In this document: positions 30,694-42,939 of the stretch, in pieces | How positions within the stretch are numbered: the first letter of the stretch is position 1 | How the letters are laid out: each line of letters starts with the position of its first letter | Source: Symsagittifera roscoffensis | Lineage: Eukaryota; Xenacoelomorpha; Acoela; Convolutidae | Assembly: GCF_963678635.1 (NCBI RefSeq) | Contig: NC_087064.1 | Coordinates: 68,622,025-68,686,024, forward strand | DNA length: 64,000 nt | Reading direction: 5' to 3' | Position numbers and translations under genes: made by a program | The notes under the pieces: generated by a model | Told to the model about the DNA's origin: nothing | The model's input: only the letters and a program-made list of their open reading frames with translations | Databases searched by the model: none

Positions 30694-33003
30694 TTGGACT
30701 GTTTGGCCAACTTAGGTGGCGTTACATCCATAATATGTAAATTTATACACCACTGTGGATCTCAGTTCACGAGCAAAGGAAATTTTGAGGGATGGCAAGG
30801 ATGTTTTTAATTTTTGTTTGCAAAAATTATTTTTGCCCCGGATAATTGCTGAATCTTTGCAGCTATTAGTTGAGACGAATTGCCTCGATATTGCATACAA
30901 TAAAGGGGGTTGAGTCTTTCAACCAGTTATCATTTCTCGGTTTTGATGCTGTCACCTCTAATTTGTTCCCTCAATAATCTTGTTAAGAGTTTCAAACACT
31001 ACCTTCTTTGACCAATCATTCGGATAGTGATTTTCAATTCATTGTTTCCGATTTTTCTCCAATTTAAATATGTTGATGTACTTCTGAAAATCCAATGGGT
31101 CGTCCCTTCTAAAATGTTTCTTATATATTTCAAAAATGCTCAGCCTCTAAAATTCAGATTGGTTCCGAGTTCAGCTGGTTTTTGATACCCCCACATGAAC
31201 TTTTTTCCTGAATCCACATTAACTTTTAAGGCCAATTTACCATTACTGTCAAGTTCTTCTATGGTGAACTGCAAGTTTGGATGCAACTTTTTGGCAGCCT
31301 CGAGGACTATCCCAGGATCGCTCTTGATAGTTCTAACTGTGTTGTCCACATATCTTAAAAAAAACTTTAATACCATTCTCAGTCCGATCTGCTTCTTGCT
31401 TTTTTGCAAGTCATGCAAAACCCTACATATTCAGTGGCGATGTTTGCGTATTTGGATTCCGATATGCTACCACACCCTAAGTGGTACCAATTCAAACAAG
31501 CGTCGCATTCTACCCCTTTAGTTCAATATGTCCCTTTTTTCTGACATCCAGGGCAGACTTCTCTGTTATCATCATTTAGCACAGTAAATTTTGGTAGGTT
31601 TTTCTTTTAGGCAGGTTTGTAACCTTAAGGCCACAAAATAGCCAGTATTACTACAATGAAGGCGCTCATTGCTGAACCGTTTTTTTATACATACCACAAA
31701 CCATTGCATTTAAAGTGTACCTTAGTCATTGCCGAACTTAGTAGTTTTTTCATAATTTGCGAGATATTTCCGGAGGATTGATTTGCTCATATAATCTCCT
31801 CAAGGATATTTCAACAGCTTCCATGGGCGGAACGATAGGGTACAAACTCTTTAAATCAAGGGAATTTATACTCTCATCAGATTCCAATTATGTTTTCTCC
31901 AAGATCTCCCTGGCCAGTTGAGTGTTGGCTTTTTGTTTGTCCCTCAATTTTATCAAAGTATGTTTGCCAACGTTTTATTTAGGTGATCATATGAGCTACC
32001 AGGTAAGGAAAGGACGCGACGAAGTGGTGTGCTTTGTTTGTGCATTTTTGCTAATCCATACAGCCTAGCCGACTGCGCCTGCTTTGATTTTAACCTAGTA
32101 CACAGAGCTTCGCGAATATCGTTTTTATTTTTCATGGCGGGTAATTCTTTTTTTATGTCTTTTTCAATTTTGATGATCACGCTGTCTGTCAGATTCTTCC
32201 TCTCAGTAAATCGTTCTGCCTGCAACAAATCTTTCAGTTTCTTCTCATATGTTCAGTATCTTCTTTACACAAAAACCCACCACCTTCTCAAACGGCACTG
32301 CCAGAAGGCCGTTGTCCTTCAAACATTTTCGGACTTTTTCAACAAATTTGTCAGAGGGGAACTGTTTCACATTTTTAGCGTAGCTCTTTACAGCTGCTTC
32401 AATCTCACATTATTTTTCTCCGGGTATTCTATTCAACTTCAGTTCAAATAAAATACTATCAATATCCGCAAGGAAGTGAATTTCATTGAATTTGTCTTGT
32501 ACTGGATATTTTGGTCCAAATTTTAGGACTCCTCGCACCCACTGCGGCAAAATCACTTCATCTAAGATTCTGACTGACCTATCATGAAAGTTTTTTAAAC
32601 TATATCCAGTCTTTCCGAAAAAATTTTCAAGCTTGTTTTTGTGTCGACTTATCAGCTTGGTGACACTACACCTTGCTTGCAGGTTCAGAATGAAAATTAG
32701 CGAAGGCCATTACTTCTCATCTAAATCCCTTCTCACTACCTCCCTTGCTTTCGCTAAGTTACCCGGTGCCCTGTTACTATCCACGTTTGCCTGGCTTATC
32801 TCAGATCTCAGGCCTCTCAATTGAAAGCTGCGCACCGCTTGATAAAAAACATCCTTATCAGTCACACGAAACCGTTAAAAATCTGGTATATTGTCGTTAT
32901 CGAGACATTTTTCAGAAATTCACTTCTCAGGAAACTGCTTTTTATTTTATTAAAATGTTTTAGTTATTGTAACATTTCCAGGTTTATTTTTCGGTTCAAG
33001 AAT
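30694..33003 (-). pseudogene. PLE-B array 1, unit 2
   Basis: A ~2.3-kb unit nearly identical in layout to unit 1, directly downstream (minus strand) of the upstream ORF at 33004-33732. The N-terminal RT region (PPSFLRFLNRK) follows that ORF. The PHD at 31406-31555 retains all eight ligands (CPGC, ECDAC, WYHLGC, CMTC), and motif C reads YVDN. GIY-YIG is truncated after VVYKFTYYGCNAT at about 30700, where unit 1 begins. Frameshifts and stops prevent a full product. Confidence 0.8.
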
Positions 33004-33732
33004 CTAAGGAATGAGGGTGGCAGCAAAATTGCGGTCATCTCTTCTTCGCAGGACACGAGCACTTAGACTCATGTGGCACTCAGAAAACAAAAAACAGCCC
33101 CAGCAATTTATTGTTGGTCGTTTGGCTCCAGCCAACATCTCTGCCCTCCGCGCCTTCGCCAGGCGGCTTCCCTGTGATTGTTTCTTGGTCTTGGCCCGTA
33201 TCATTGAGAAACTGCCTTGCAGGTGGTCTCGATGGGACTGCAACACCCGTAGTGACTTCAATTCCGATTTGCTTGACTGGTGCAGTTGGAGATACTCTCT
33301 GCGGACCGCAGGACTCTGTCTCTTGCTTCTAGAGATAAGGTTACCGGTTGTCTTCATCACAATTATCTCTGTCTTCCGCAGATATTTAAAAATATCGGGA
33401 GTGCTCCTTCTCCTGCAGTAGGCAATGGCACGTATTTGTATTTGCTTCGATTGTAGATACGCCAGTAGATCATCAAGTGGGCAGGGCCTAGAGTTAATTT
33501 TGCGGTGGGATGATATGCTGTTGCTCAGCACATAATGCCTGAGGATAATCTGCTTACTAGCGAGAGGTTGCTGCTCCAACAATACTCGCAAACTTTTCCC
33601 CTGTTCAAGGCATAGGGGTTCAAAGAAAGGCCGGGGTCTATGTAGAACTTCTGCTCCATTGTCTCTCCGTTCCTCTCGCTCAAGATCTTTCAGGCTGTGA
33701 AAATTGGAGGTGACAGCTACAATCATCGCCAA
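33004..33732 (-). CDS. PLE-B upstream ORF, array 1
   Basis: A 242-residue ORF from ATG 33732, homologous to the PLE-A upstream ORF over its length (IILRHYVLSNSISSH, YCRRRSTPDIF, LISRSKRQSP, HQSSKSELKSLRV, basic C-terminal part). Its function is unknown. The segment corresponding to the PLE-A intron is partly kept (CATGAGTCTAAGTGCTCGTG) but the GTAAGT donor is absent and the frame reads through it, ending TLIP. There is one such ORF per array, always at the 5' end, unlike the RT units. Confidence 0.7.
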   Translation of the reverse strand: MAMIVAVTSNFHSLKDLEREERRDNGAEVLHRPRPFFEPLCLEQGKSLRVLLEQQPLASKQIILRHYVLSNSISSHRKINSRPCPLDDLLAYLQSKQIQIRAIAYCRRRSTPDIFKYLRKTEIIVMKTTGNLISRSKRQSPAVRREYLQLHQSSKSELKSLRVLQSHRDHLQGSFSMIRAKTKKQSQGSRLAKARRAEMLAGAKRPTINCWGCFLFSECHMSLSARVLRRRDDRNFAATLIP

Positions 33733-34050
33733 TTCACCTCATACTCTATTGAAATTGTGAACAAGAAGCGGTTGTAAAATTCTGCACGAATGGTAGAAAA
33801 GAAAACTTTCAGTTTCAACAAAATTTTCAAAGCGACCGACAGCAAAACATCTTAACTAGCTCTCTGAAGGTCTGTTCATAGTTTGAATCTCTTGCCAGTT
33901 TATTTCGTGCCTCAAATTGCCGGAGTGCGGTCTGTATTTAGACAGCCGCGTATTTAGACTCGTCAGCAAGCAGACAAATACTATTTTAACCGATGAGAAT
34001 CGATTTGAGAAAGTAAACTTAGGAAATAAAAATTATTGTTTTTTTATTTC
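33733..34050. other. Upstream of PLE-B array 1
   Basis: Matches 54041-54350 almost base for base. It may contain the PLE-B 5' UTR and promoter, but I see no diagnostic element. Confidence 0.4.
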
Positions 34051-36165
34051 TTTCTTCTCGCGAATCTGATTGGTTAATACAGCATTTCTCTGCTTACTGG
34101 CGAGTCTGAATACGCGGTTGTCAAAATCATGGTACATAACCGAGAATGCCAGTTGTCATCATCCGCTTTATCATCCTGCTTGAATCATCCTGCTTGAAAC
34201 TGTAATAAATTGTGGAATTTAAAGTTGCAACATTAATTCTTTTAACTTACTCGATGAAAATCTTCCGCGTCACGTCATCAACTTTTTTACTCCGCTTATT
34301 CGAGAAAGATTTCACTGCGTTGCAAAACCTAGCAAAGACGGAAGGAAATGGAAGTTATTTAGACCGGAAAAAACTGGTAAAAGTTTCACAATTGAAACTC
34401 AGACTTTCAGTGTGGGTAGCTCAGATCACTAGCTGTCCGTGGATGTAAGAACTTTGTTGTTTTTATAACAAACTTTGCCCACAATGGTCCTTGAAGTTAG
34501 GCATTTTTAAAGTGAAAAATTGTATTTGCTTTTAGTTTTGTCCACTACTTTAGCATTACTAAAGAATTGACAAGGAAATTAGAGAAACCCTCAAATAATT
34601 TCAATGTTTTTCCTTGACAGCTTACCATAACCTGTCAGAGTGTGTTTTTTCTCAAATAGAGGCTTTTAGTAACTCTTAAAGTTTACTTTTCCTTTTTTTG
34701 GAAGTCAGAACGTTATCTGATTTTGATAGTTATCGTTTCATTTTGTAGCTGGTCTTTCGACAAACGATTTTTCTACGGATGTACTCTATATCTCTTAACT
34801 AGGTATAGTTATTTTGTTTTTGGGTTCTCTTCGTTTGAAAATTTTCACATTTTTTTTCATTAGCTGGCAAACAGTTGTTTTTGATTATTTAGAAGTTGCA
34901 AACAAATTTCAATTCAAAAAAGAATGTAACAGGCATGATATTATGTTTTTTTTTCAACTCGGAGTATGAGTCATATTTTGAGTGATTGCAACATATTCTT
35001 ATAGTTGAATGGATATTCGAGAAAACTAGATTTTCGAATGATTTGGTTTAATTGTTAAAACACCGCTGAAAAGGTTGGCCGAATAGCGTAGTTGACTTAT
35101 GACAGGCCTGTTTGTAAGAAATTTTTTTTTCAATTGTTGCGGTGGTTAAGTTGATTGCCGTGTTCTTTGTTCCGCATGCGGTTTTGCTCACAATTATTTC
35201 AATTTCTCTTTGGAAAAATAAAAATTGGTTTAAGGCGACTCTTTGTTACTTAAATTAAGTTTTTTCTTTTTAAAATTGTGGGCTAAAATAATTGGATACT
35301 TTCGACCGAATTCATTGGGTTCATTTTGTTTTGCCTTGAGTTGAGGAGAATGAGGTTTGAATTATTTTGATATTCTATTAATACCTTTATTGCAGTGCTG
35401 AATTTTCACCCTGGCATTCTCAAAAAAATACCATGTCGTCGGCGTCTTGCACAATTTTATACGAATCGGACAATTGTTTATTAAGATCATTTAATGCAGA
35501 TTAAAATTCAGAAATCCTAATACTGTTCTATGTACTCTGTGGTACATTGTGATGCAGTGAGCTCCAATGAGATTCGATGCTTGCCAGATTTGTTTTTTCT
35601 AGCAGTCTGTTGCTTTTGAAAAAGTTAAGCCTTTTAATCGCGTTTTTGAAAAATCTAACACATTCAGTTTTTTTGTAGAAATCTGTCATTAGTAGAAATG
35701 ATGGATTTCGATTGACATAATTAGGAGCAAGCAACGTACTAGTTGTAATCAAATGCTTTTCTAAAAGTTTCTCTGCAGTACAAAATAGCGTAAACGGTCA
35801 AATAAGACATAAAAACACAAACTAAATAATGATAAAGAGTTTGTTGGGTTGTAAGTACTAGTGTAATTGCTCAGATAATGTTTTTCAAAATTATTCAATA
35901 TCTTTTTGGCTATTGAAATAGGTATGTAGTATTTCCAGTCCTCTGAATCGTCTTTTTCAAAAATGGGCGTAACAAATGCTTTTTGGTTATCTCCTAATAC
36001 ATTTTCTTTTTCAAGAATTCACTTGTCAGGAATGTTAGGTGCATTCATTTTTCAGAACCCATGCTGAAATATCAAACAATCCTGGCGGTTTTTTTTAATT
36101 TTAGCAATTCAATATTGCGTTCAACGGTTCAAGTACTATATTATTATTACAGTTTTTGTTTGTTT
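34051..36165 (-). repeat. LINE-derived repeat unit L1
   Basis: First of two diverged ~1.7-2.1-kb units (landmark CTGATTGGTTAAT near 34072, repeated near 36185). On the minus strand decayed LINE RT motifs are visible: a motif B trace at about 35530-35580 (LHHNVPQS) and a motif C trace (ADDMVFF) at about 35425-35450. Landmarks such as GAAATGGAAGTTATTTAGAC and GCTCAGATCACTAGCTGTCC occur once per unit. Coding capacity is lost. Confidence 0.6.
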
Positions 36166-37896
36166 ATTTCTTTCTTGTCTCGATTCTGATTGGTTAATAA
36201 TTTCTCTGCTTACTGGCGAGTCTGAATACGCGATTGTCTAAATACTGCTAGGTAACCAAAACTGTGCCAATCGCCATCATCCGCACTAAGGTTTTCAAAA
36301 TGCGTGAAACTGTATTAATGTCACATTGATTATTTTAATTTACTCGATGAAAATCTTACGCGTCACGTGAATAAATTTTGTACACGCTTTTTTGAGAAAG
36401 ATTTCACTGCGTTGCAAAACCTAGCAAAGACGAAAGGAAATGGAAGTTATTTAGACCGGAAAAAAATGGTAAGTGTTTCAAATTTAAAACTCAGACTTTC
36501 AGCGTGGGTAGCTCAGATCACTAGCTGTCCGTGGATGTAAGAACTTTGTTGTTTTTCTGACAAACTTTGCCCACAATGGCCCTTGAACTTACCTAAATTG
36601 AGTTTTTCGTTTTTAAATTGTCGGCTAATATACTTTGATGCTTGTGAAAACTATTTTCTGAATGTTTTTGACCAAAAAGTTTGAATTCAGTTAGTTTTGC
36701 CTTCAGCTTAAGACAATGAGATTTGAAATATTCTGATAATCTTTGAATACTATCTTCCAGTTGATGAAGTGCTGAATTTACATCCTGGCATTCTCACAAA
36801 ATATACCGTGTCGTCATTGTCTTGCACAATTTTATACGAATCGGACAATTGTTTATTAAGATCAATTAATGCAGATTACAATTCAGAAATCCTAATGATG
36901 TACTCTGTGGGACACCATGATGCAGTGAATTCATATGAGATTCGATACTTGCTAGATTTGTTTTTATAGCTGTCTGTTGCTTATGAAATAGTTAATCCTC
37001 GAAATCTCGTTTTTTTTGAAAAATCTAACAAACTTAGTTTATTTTTGTAGAATTATGTCATTAATAGATTTGATCAATTTTGATTGATCTAACTGATTGA
37101 TCTAACTCTCTACAGTACAAAATAGCGTAAACGGCCAAATAGGAAAAATGAAACACAAACTAAGAGTTGATAAAGAGTTTGTTGGGTTGTAAGTACTAGT
37201 GTAATTGCTCAGATAATATTTTTCAAAATTATTCAATATCTTTTTGGTTATTGAAATAGGTATCTAGTGTTTTCAGTACTCTGAATCGTCTTTTTAAAAA
37301 AGTGGCGTAACAAATGCTTTTTGGTTTTCTTCGAACACATTTTTTTTTCAATAATTCATTCATCAGGAATGTTAGGTGCAATTATATTTCAGAGCCCATG
37401 CTGAAATATCAAATAATCCTGGTGATTTTTTTTATTTTAGCAATTCGTTTTTGCGTTCAACGGTAAAGACATAACGAAACGATAATTTTTTAAAGAATTA
37501 GACGTGTCATTGGGAGGTTCTGGTTGCTACTTTGGAGAATTGCCGCTTTGGTACGATTTTTTTTGGTGGCTGTTTTTTATGAGTTTCTTTTGTCTTTTCG
37601 GTTATCTTTATTCACTCTACGTATATCCTTTATACCGTTATTTTTTTGCGGAGCACATAAATCGATAATTTTCACACTACTCAATTTTCAAAGTTTGCGT
37701 CTATGTCAATTCTGTGGGTTTGATATGTGTTACCCGATTATGCAACCTGAGCTCAGTTAAGAACAAAGGGACTAGGTGATCCTTTATAGTTGTTGTAGTG
37801 GAGACAACTGACTTGTTTGATTTGTTTATGATAGTGAAATGAGTGGTTACATAGTCTGCTTTAGTTTTTGAAAGTTTTGGAATGATTTTGCTAGCA
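36166..37896 (-). repeat. LINE-derived repeat unit L2
   Basis: Second unit of the same family. RT traces lie at about 36770-36930 (minus strand), and 37690-37890 repeats 58540-58755. The unit runs into the 200-N gap. Confidence 0.6.
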
Positions 37897-38096
37897 NNNN
37901 NNNNNNNNNNNNNNNNNNNNNNNNNNNNNNNNNNNNNNNNNNNNNNNNNNNNNNNNNNNNNNNNNNNNNNNNNNNNNNNNNNNNNNNNNNNNNNNNNNNN
38001 NNNNNNNNNNNNNNNNNNNNNNNNNNNNNNNNNNNNNNNNNNNNNNNNNNNNNNNNNNNNNNNNNNNNNNNNNNNNNNNNNNNNNNNNNNNNNNNN
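37897..38096. other. Assembly gap (200 N)
   Basis: Exactly 200 unknown bases, directly after TGATTTTGCTAGCA. The same word also closes the duplicated flank just before the second gap. Confidence 0.98.
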
Positions 38097-38391
38097 GCTA
38101 TTTTTTTGGCGAAAATTGGTCTATTCTTATTTTCGTGGTTCGCGAAAATTCAAGGTCGTGACGTGTCTTTCTTTTCAAACAAATTTTCAAAAAGTACCTT
38201 CGTTACTTCAAATTAACTTTTTACCAATTCGTCAAATTGCACGATTAGCACTGTTAATCTATCGAAACTGCCAATTTTCTCACTCGGAGGACGTTCTTAT
38301 GAAACTTCGATCTTGCCATGCATTTGACGCCATTCTGGTCGAATGTCACACAAAATTTAATGCGCACATCAAAATTGGACACTCTTTCTCA
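38097..38391. repeat. 295-bp duplicate of 45529-45824
   Basis: Nearly identical to 45529-45824 (landmarks TTCGCGAAAATTCAAGGTCG and ACTCGGAGGACGTTCTTATG), with a one-base indel near 38199. At 45.8 kb it adjoins the 3' end of PLE-B array 2; here it adjoins the microsatellite. Confidence 0.85.
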
Positions 38392-39119
<728 letters not shown>

Positions 39120-39261
39120 GGGATTCACAGCACTGCTGTTGGGATTCTTGGTCCCGGCGTCTTCTCTAAAACAATGTCCACTTGTTTCTGCACGTGATAC
39201 AATCACAGAATAATTGCCACGTGCACGTTGTCATTTCTGAAAATCTCTCGTTTACAAATTT

Positions 39262-42003
39262 TCACATCGTGTTTAAAATTCTCGTCTTGAGGCCGATTCG
39301 TTTATCAAAATGAGTATATGGTTCTAATCGATTTACAATCCTACTGGTTCTGAAAACAAATTCGTTTCTCGCTTTTTCCGTTCTCACTTTTCGCATCTCA
39401 AAAATTTCTGTTTTTCTAGCCCGCGTGGTTCGCCTGTTTAACACTATTTCATTTCGTTCATTAGAATCAAGACTGGCAAGAAGTAAGATGTTATTTAGCT
39501 GGATGAACATGGGCAGGGGTAAAATGTTTAGTAAGCGTAGTTCGTTGATGTACACTCCCGTTTTATTTCCAATGATCCAACGGATTACTTTCTTTTGAAA
39601 TCGCTCCAACTGCAATTGATCCCCCCTCGATATATGTGTACATGAGAGTCCGTATAATAACACTGGGAGTATTAGTGACTTATACAGGCCTAACTTTACA
39701 AACGTATTTATCTTTGCTGATAGGTTTCTTCTCAGGAGGTACAGTACTTGGTTTGCCTTCTTTAATCTTGTTTCAATGTGTACCTTCCAACTTAAATCGC
39801 CCGACACAAAAATTCCCAGATCTTTCACAACCATCGATGTTCCAAGCACTACACCAAAAAGCATAGAGTTAGCGTCTCCGCCCCTAAAACTTACTTTTGC
39901 ACATTTATCTAGTGCTAATTCCGTTTTGTTTTCAGTTACCCACTGCTGAATTTTGTCCAGATCTTCTTGAATTTCAATTGATGTTTTTTTGATGGAAAGT
40001 AGTTTAAGATCATCCGCAAAAATATATGGTTCAGAGAATTTGAGTACTTCAGGTAGGTCGTTAATAAAAATGCAAAAGAGCAGTGGTCCTAAAAGTGATC
40101 CTTGGGGAACACCACTAGTGACTTCTAAAACTTTTGAGCTGATATTGTCTACTCGTACAAACTGTTTCCTGTTTTTCAAATAGTCATAGAGTACCTCTAA
40201 CATGCAGCCTCCTATTCCTATAAGTGCAACTTTCTTAAGTAGATCAAAATTTGGAACTTTATCAAAGGCTTTTGCAAAGTCAGTGTAGAATGCTACAATT
40301 TCTGCGTTTGAGTCATTGTCAAGCGCTTCATATATTTCTTTCAGGAAAGAGAGCATGTTTGTCAAAACTGATCTAACTTTAGTAAAACCGTGTTGATGTT
40401 TCGTCAAATACCAGGCAAAGTAAGGGTACAGGTCTTTGTATATACATTTTTCAAGGACTTTGCTGTCAATATTTAATAGCGATACTGGTCGATAGTTGTT
40501 CACCATTTTTCGGTCACCTTTTTTGTGAACAGGAGTAACTGCAGCTGTTTTCCATGAATCAGGTATTTTTCGTAGGCGTTTTACGTTTCTCAAAAGTTTG
40601 TTCATCGGTTTGCATATATTGCGGTTCGTTTTCTGAAAAAAGCTAGGTGGCAACCCATTTGGGCCGCGTGACTTTGTTACGTCCAGAGTTGATAAAATCT
40701 CACTTACTGTCTTTTTCGATATATCAAAATTCGTTAACAAGGGATTTTCAAATTGAATATCTCTAATACTAAAACTTTCTTTAGGATTAAAAACTGAATG
40801 AAAGAAGTCGTTTAGCATGTTGACTTGTTCGTTTGGATTTGTGCTTTCAACTTCATCTTTTATGAGTAACTTAGGAAGACTTGTATGTTTATTCAAGTTC
40901 TTTAGGTGTTTAAAAATTACATTAGTGTTCCGTGTTCTAAACAATTCCTCTTGGTAGTTTTTCCTGTCCAATTCCGATGATTCAGTTACTAAATTTTCAA
41001 ACAGTTTAACTTGTTGTCTTCTGTAGTTGGTCGGTTTGAGTATACATGATTGCCGTTTTGTTTGTAACTTTTTGATCAAATTTGAAGTGCTACTTGTTAT
41101 CCAAGGTGGAAGTGATTTCCTATGTCTTGTTCTGAGAGGCACAAAACTCTTAATGATTGCATCCAAATATTGGGTGTACTCCTCATGCATTTTGTTAATG
41201 TTTGTGTGGCATACTGGTTCAAATGGGTTCTCGTTTATAAAATTGTTTATTCCTTCAAAATCGGCATTTCCAAAACTTCTAAAATTTTCCAAGTATGGTT
41301 TCGGCTCTGATACCGTGCATTCAATAGACAACATTATGGCATTGTGATCTGAGCAGTCATAAATCTTGGAAACGTTAAAATCTTGTTCGGCACTTGTATA
41401 GCAATTCCGATAAAAGGCTACGTCTAGTATGTTCTTCACACATGTTGGGAAATCTATCGCCTGCCTAAAGAGTCCATTTTCAAAAATTTGCAGTATTTGG
41501 TTTTCTTCCTCGTCAGTACTGGTGAGGGTGTTCCAGTTTGTTTCTGGGAAATTTAAATCCCCACATAAGAGAAGCGGTTTTTTTTTAGGAATGGCTTTGA
41601 TCAGTTGTTCAAATTCATGCACTTTGTATCTGTAATTACTGTTTTTTGGCGGATTGTAGAATGAGCCAATTATCATTTCAGTTTGATGAAGTTTTATACT
41701 ACATACCACACATGAATCAGGAATGTCATGTTTGGTGGATAAGTCCTCGGTAATTAGACTATTCTTGACAGCTATTAGGCTGCCTCCGTGACAGTTTTTA
41801 CCACTCACAATAGCTCTATCAGATCTATAGATGTTATATTCACTTAGAAAAAGCTCTGATGATTGAATATTCTCGTTAAGCCAAGTTTCGCTTAAGCATA
41901 TGACATTAAAATTTCCAACTGCAATTGCATTTGCTAGCTTAGTTCTTCTCTCTATGTTGATTAGGCTTCTAGTATTTAGTTGCAGAATGTTGAGGAATCC
42001 TAG
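39262..42003 (-). CDS. LINE ORF2: APE endonuclease and RT
   Basis: About 913 codons open from just after a TGA (42004-42006). The endonuclease begins at once (LNILQLNTRSL, ICLSETWL, ~41985-41880), then GSFYNPP, GDLNFPETNW and SDHNAI. RT follows: fingers (VNNYRPVSLLNID, ~40500), motif A (YTDFAKAFDKV, ~40280), motif B (SGVPQGSLLGPLLF, ~40100), motif C (FADDLKLL, ~40015), then the thumb. Catalytic residues are intact. No ATG lies near the start of the frame, so the protein start is uncertain and may depend on reinitiation or readthrough from ORF1. It copies the element by target-primed reverse transcription. Confidence 0.92.
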   Translation of the reverse strand, partial: LGFLNILQLNTRSLINIERRTKLANAIAVGNFNVICLSETWLNENIQSSELFLSEYNIYRSDRAIVSGKNCHGGSLIAVKNSLITEDLSTKHDIPDSCVVCSIKLHQTEMIIGSFYNPPKNSNYRYKVHEFEQLIKAIPKKKPLLLCGDLNFPETNWNTLTSTDEEENQILQIFENGLFRQAIDFPTCVKNILDVAFYRNCYTSAEQDFNVSKIYDCSDHNAIMLSIECTVSEPKPYLENFRSFGNADFEGINNFINENPFEPVCHTNINKMHEEYTQYLDAIIKSFVPLRTRHRKSLPPWITSSTSNLIKKLQTKRQSCILKPTNYRRQQVKLFENLVTESSELDRKNYQEELFRTRNTNVIFKHLKNLNKHTSLPKLLIKDEVESTNPNEQVNMLNDFFHSVFNPKESFSIRDIQFENPLLTNFDISKKTVSEILSTLDVTKSRGPNGLPPSFFQKTNRNICKPMNKLLRNVKRLRKIPDSWKTAAVTPVHKKGDRKMVNNYRPVSLLNIDSKVLEKCIYKDLYPYFAWYLTKHQHGFTKVRSVLTNMLSFLKEIYEALDNDSNAEIVAFYTDFAKAFDKVPNFDLLKKVALIGIGGCMLEVLYDYLKNRKQFVRVDNISSKVLEVTSGVPQGSLLGPLLFCIFINDLPEVLKFSEPYIFADDLKLLSIKKTSIEIQEDLDKIQQWVTENKTELALDKCAKVSFRGGDANSMLFGVVLGTSMVVKDLGIFVSGDLSWKVHIETRLKKANQVLYLLRRNLSAKINTFVKLGLYKSLILPVLLYGLSCTHISRGDQLQLERFQKKVIRWIIGNKTGVYINELRLLNILPLPMFIQLNNILLLASLDSNERNEIVLNRRTTRARKTEIFEMRKVRTEKARNEFVFRTSRIVNRLEPYTHFDKRIGLKTRILNTM

Positions 42004-42063
42004 TCAATGCTGGGGTTCCTGAACTTCAGTGTCAATAGTTACTTTCACACCATCATTGAACAA

Positions 42064-42908
42064 TTATAGATTCCTTATTTTCAGCTTTTCGCGAGGAACG
42101 CCTTCATCTAGTAGTTGTCTTCGTTTCTTAAGGATTTCGTTCTCTTTAATTGCACTCTCTTTGGTCAATGCTGGTAGCAGGTAGACCTCTTTTTCGACCA
42201 ATTGTTCTCGCTTTTCTCGGCTTTTTGCTAGTACTAGTCGTGCTTCATGTTCGCTAGGTACAGTTACCAGCAGTGTTCTTGGCTTCATTCGATTACGATC
42301 AAATTTTCCCAGTCGTTTTAGTTCTATTATTTTCGGCTTCACTCCAATTATGTCTAGTATTTCGTTTACTTCGTCATTTGTTGGGACAAGGTTTTCTCCT
42401 TTTGTTTTCTCAGGGTCCTCTTTGACCCCTTGTATCCTAAAACTTTGATTTATGTTGTGATCAGAGTTAGATCTGGCAGCATGTTGAGTGGTTTGAGCTT
42501 GATGGGTGGTGGTTTCCGGGTGGTGGTTTCAGCAGCTACAACGGCACTATAAGTTTTTTCCACTTTATCGCATGTCGTTTTCATTGCATTTCCAATTTTT
42601 TGATCTACTAAATCGGTAAGTCTTCTTTCCATGCTTTTAAGGCTTTCAGTTACATCAATGTTTGAGAGCATCTCGTCTATGTTGGCCAGGGTTTTGCATC
42701 TTATAAAGTTGTCTCGTTCACTATTTTGCACACAAGTATTACAAAGCAACATGACAATCGGCCCTAGTTCTTTTATTCCATTTATGGCTACTAGAGACAA
42801 CCCAACACAAGTTGGTTCCAAATGCATTTGAGCGTTGCATGCGACACAAGTGTATGTTTTCTCGTTGCCGGCAAAGCCTCTTTTACATGTTTTGCAGTTT
42901 TTGCCCAT
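42064..42908 (-). pseudogene. LINE ORF1: PHD finger and RRM-like domain, frameshifted
   Basis: ATG 42908 opens a protein with a Cys-rich N-terminus (CKTCKRGF, CVACNAQMHLEPTC, LLCNTC): a PHD-like finger. A coiled-coil-like stretch (ESLKSMERRLTDLVDQ) follows. The frame stops at 42450, but the adjacent frame is open through this point and encodes an RRM-like ORF1 domain (FRIQGVKE, NEILDIIGVKPKIIELKRLG, RTLLVTVPSEHEARLVLAKS) to the TAA at 42064. A one-base change somewhere in about 42450-42540, where a GGGTGGTGGTTTC duplication lies, split the ORF. The gene would package element RNA. Confidence 0.8.
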
Positions 42909-42939
42909 TTTTGCTTATACTATGGATAGAAAAACAGTT

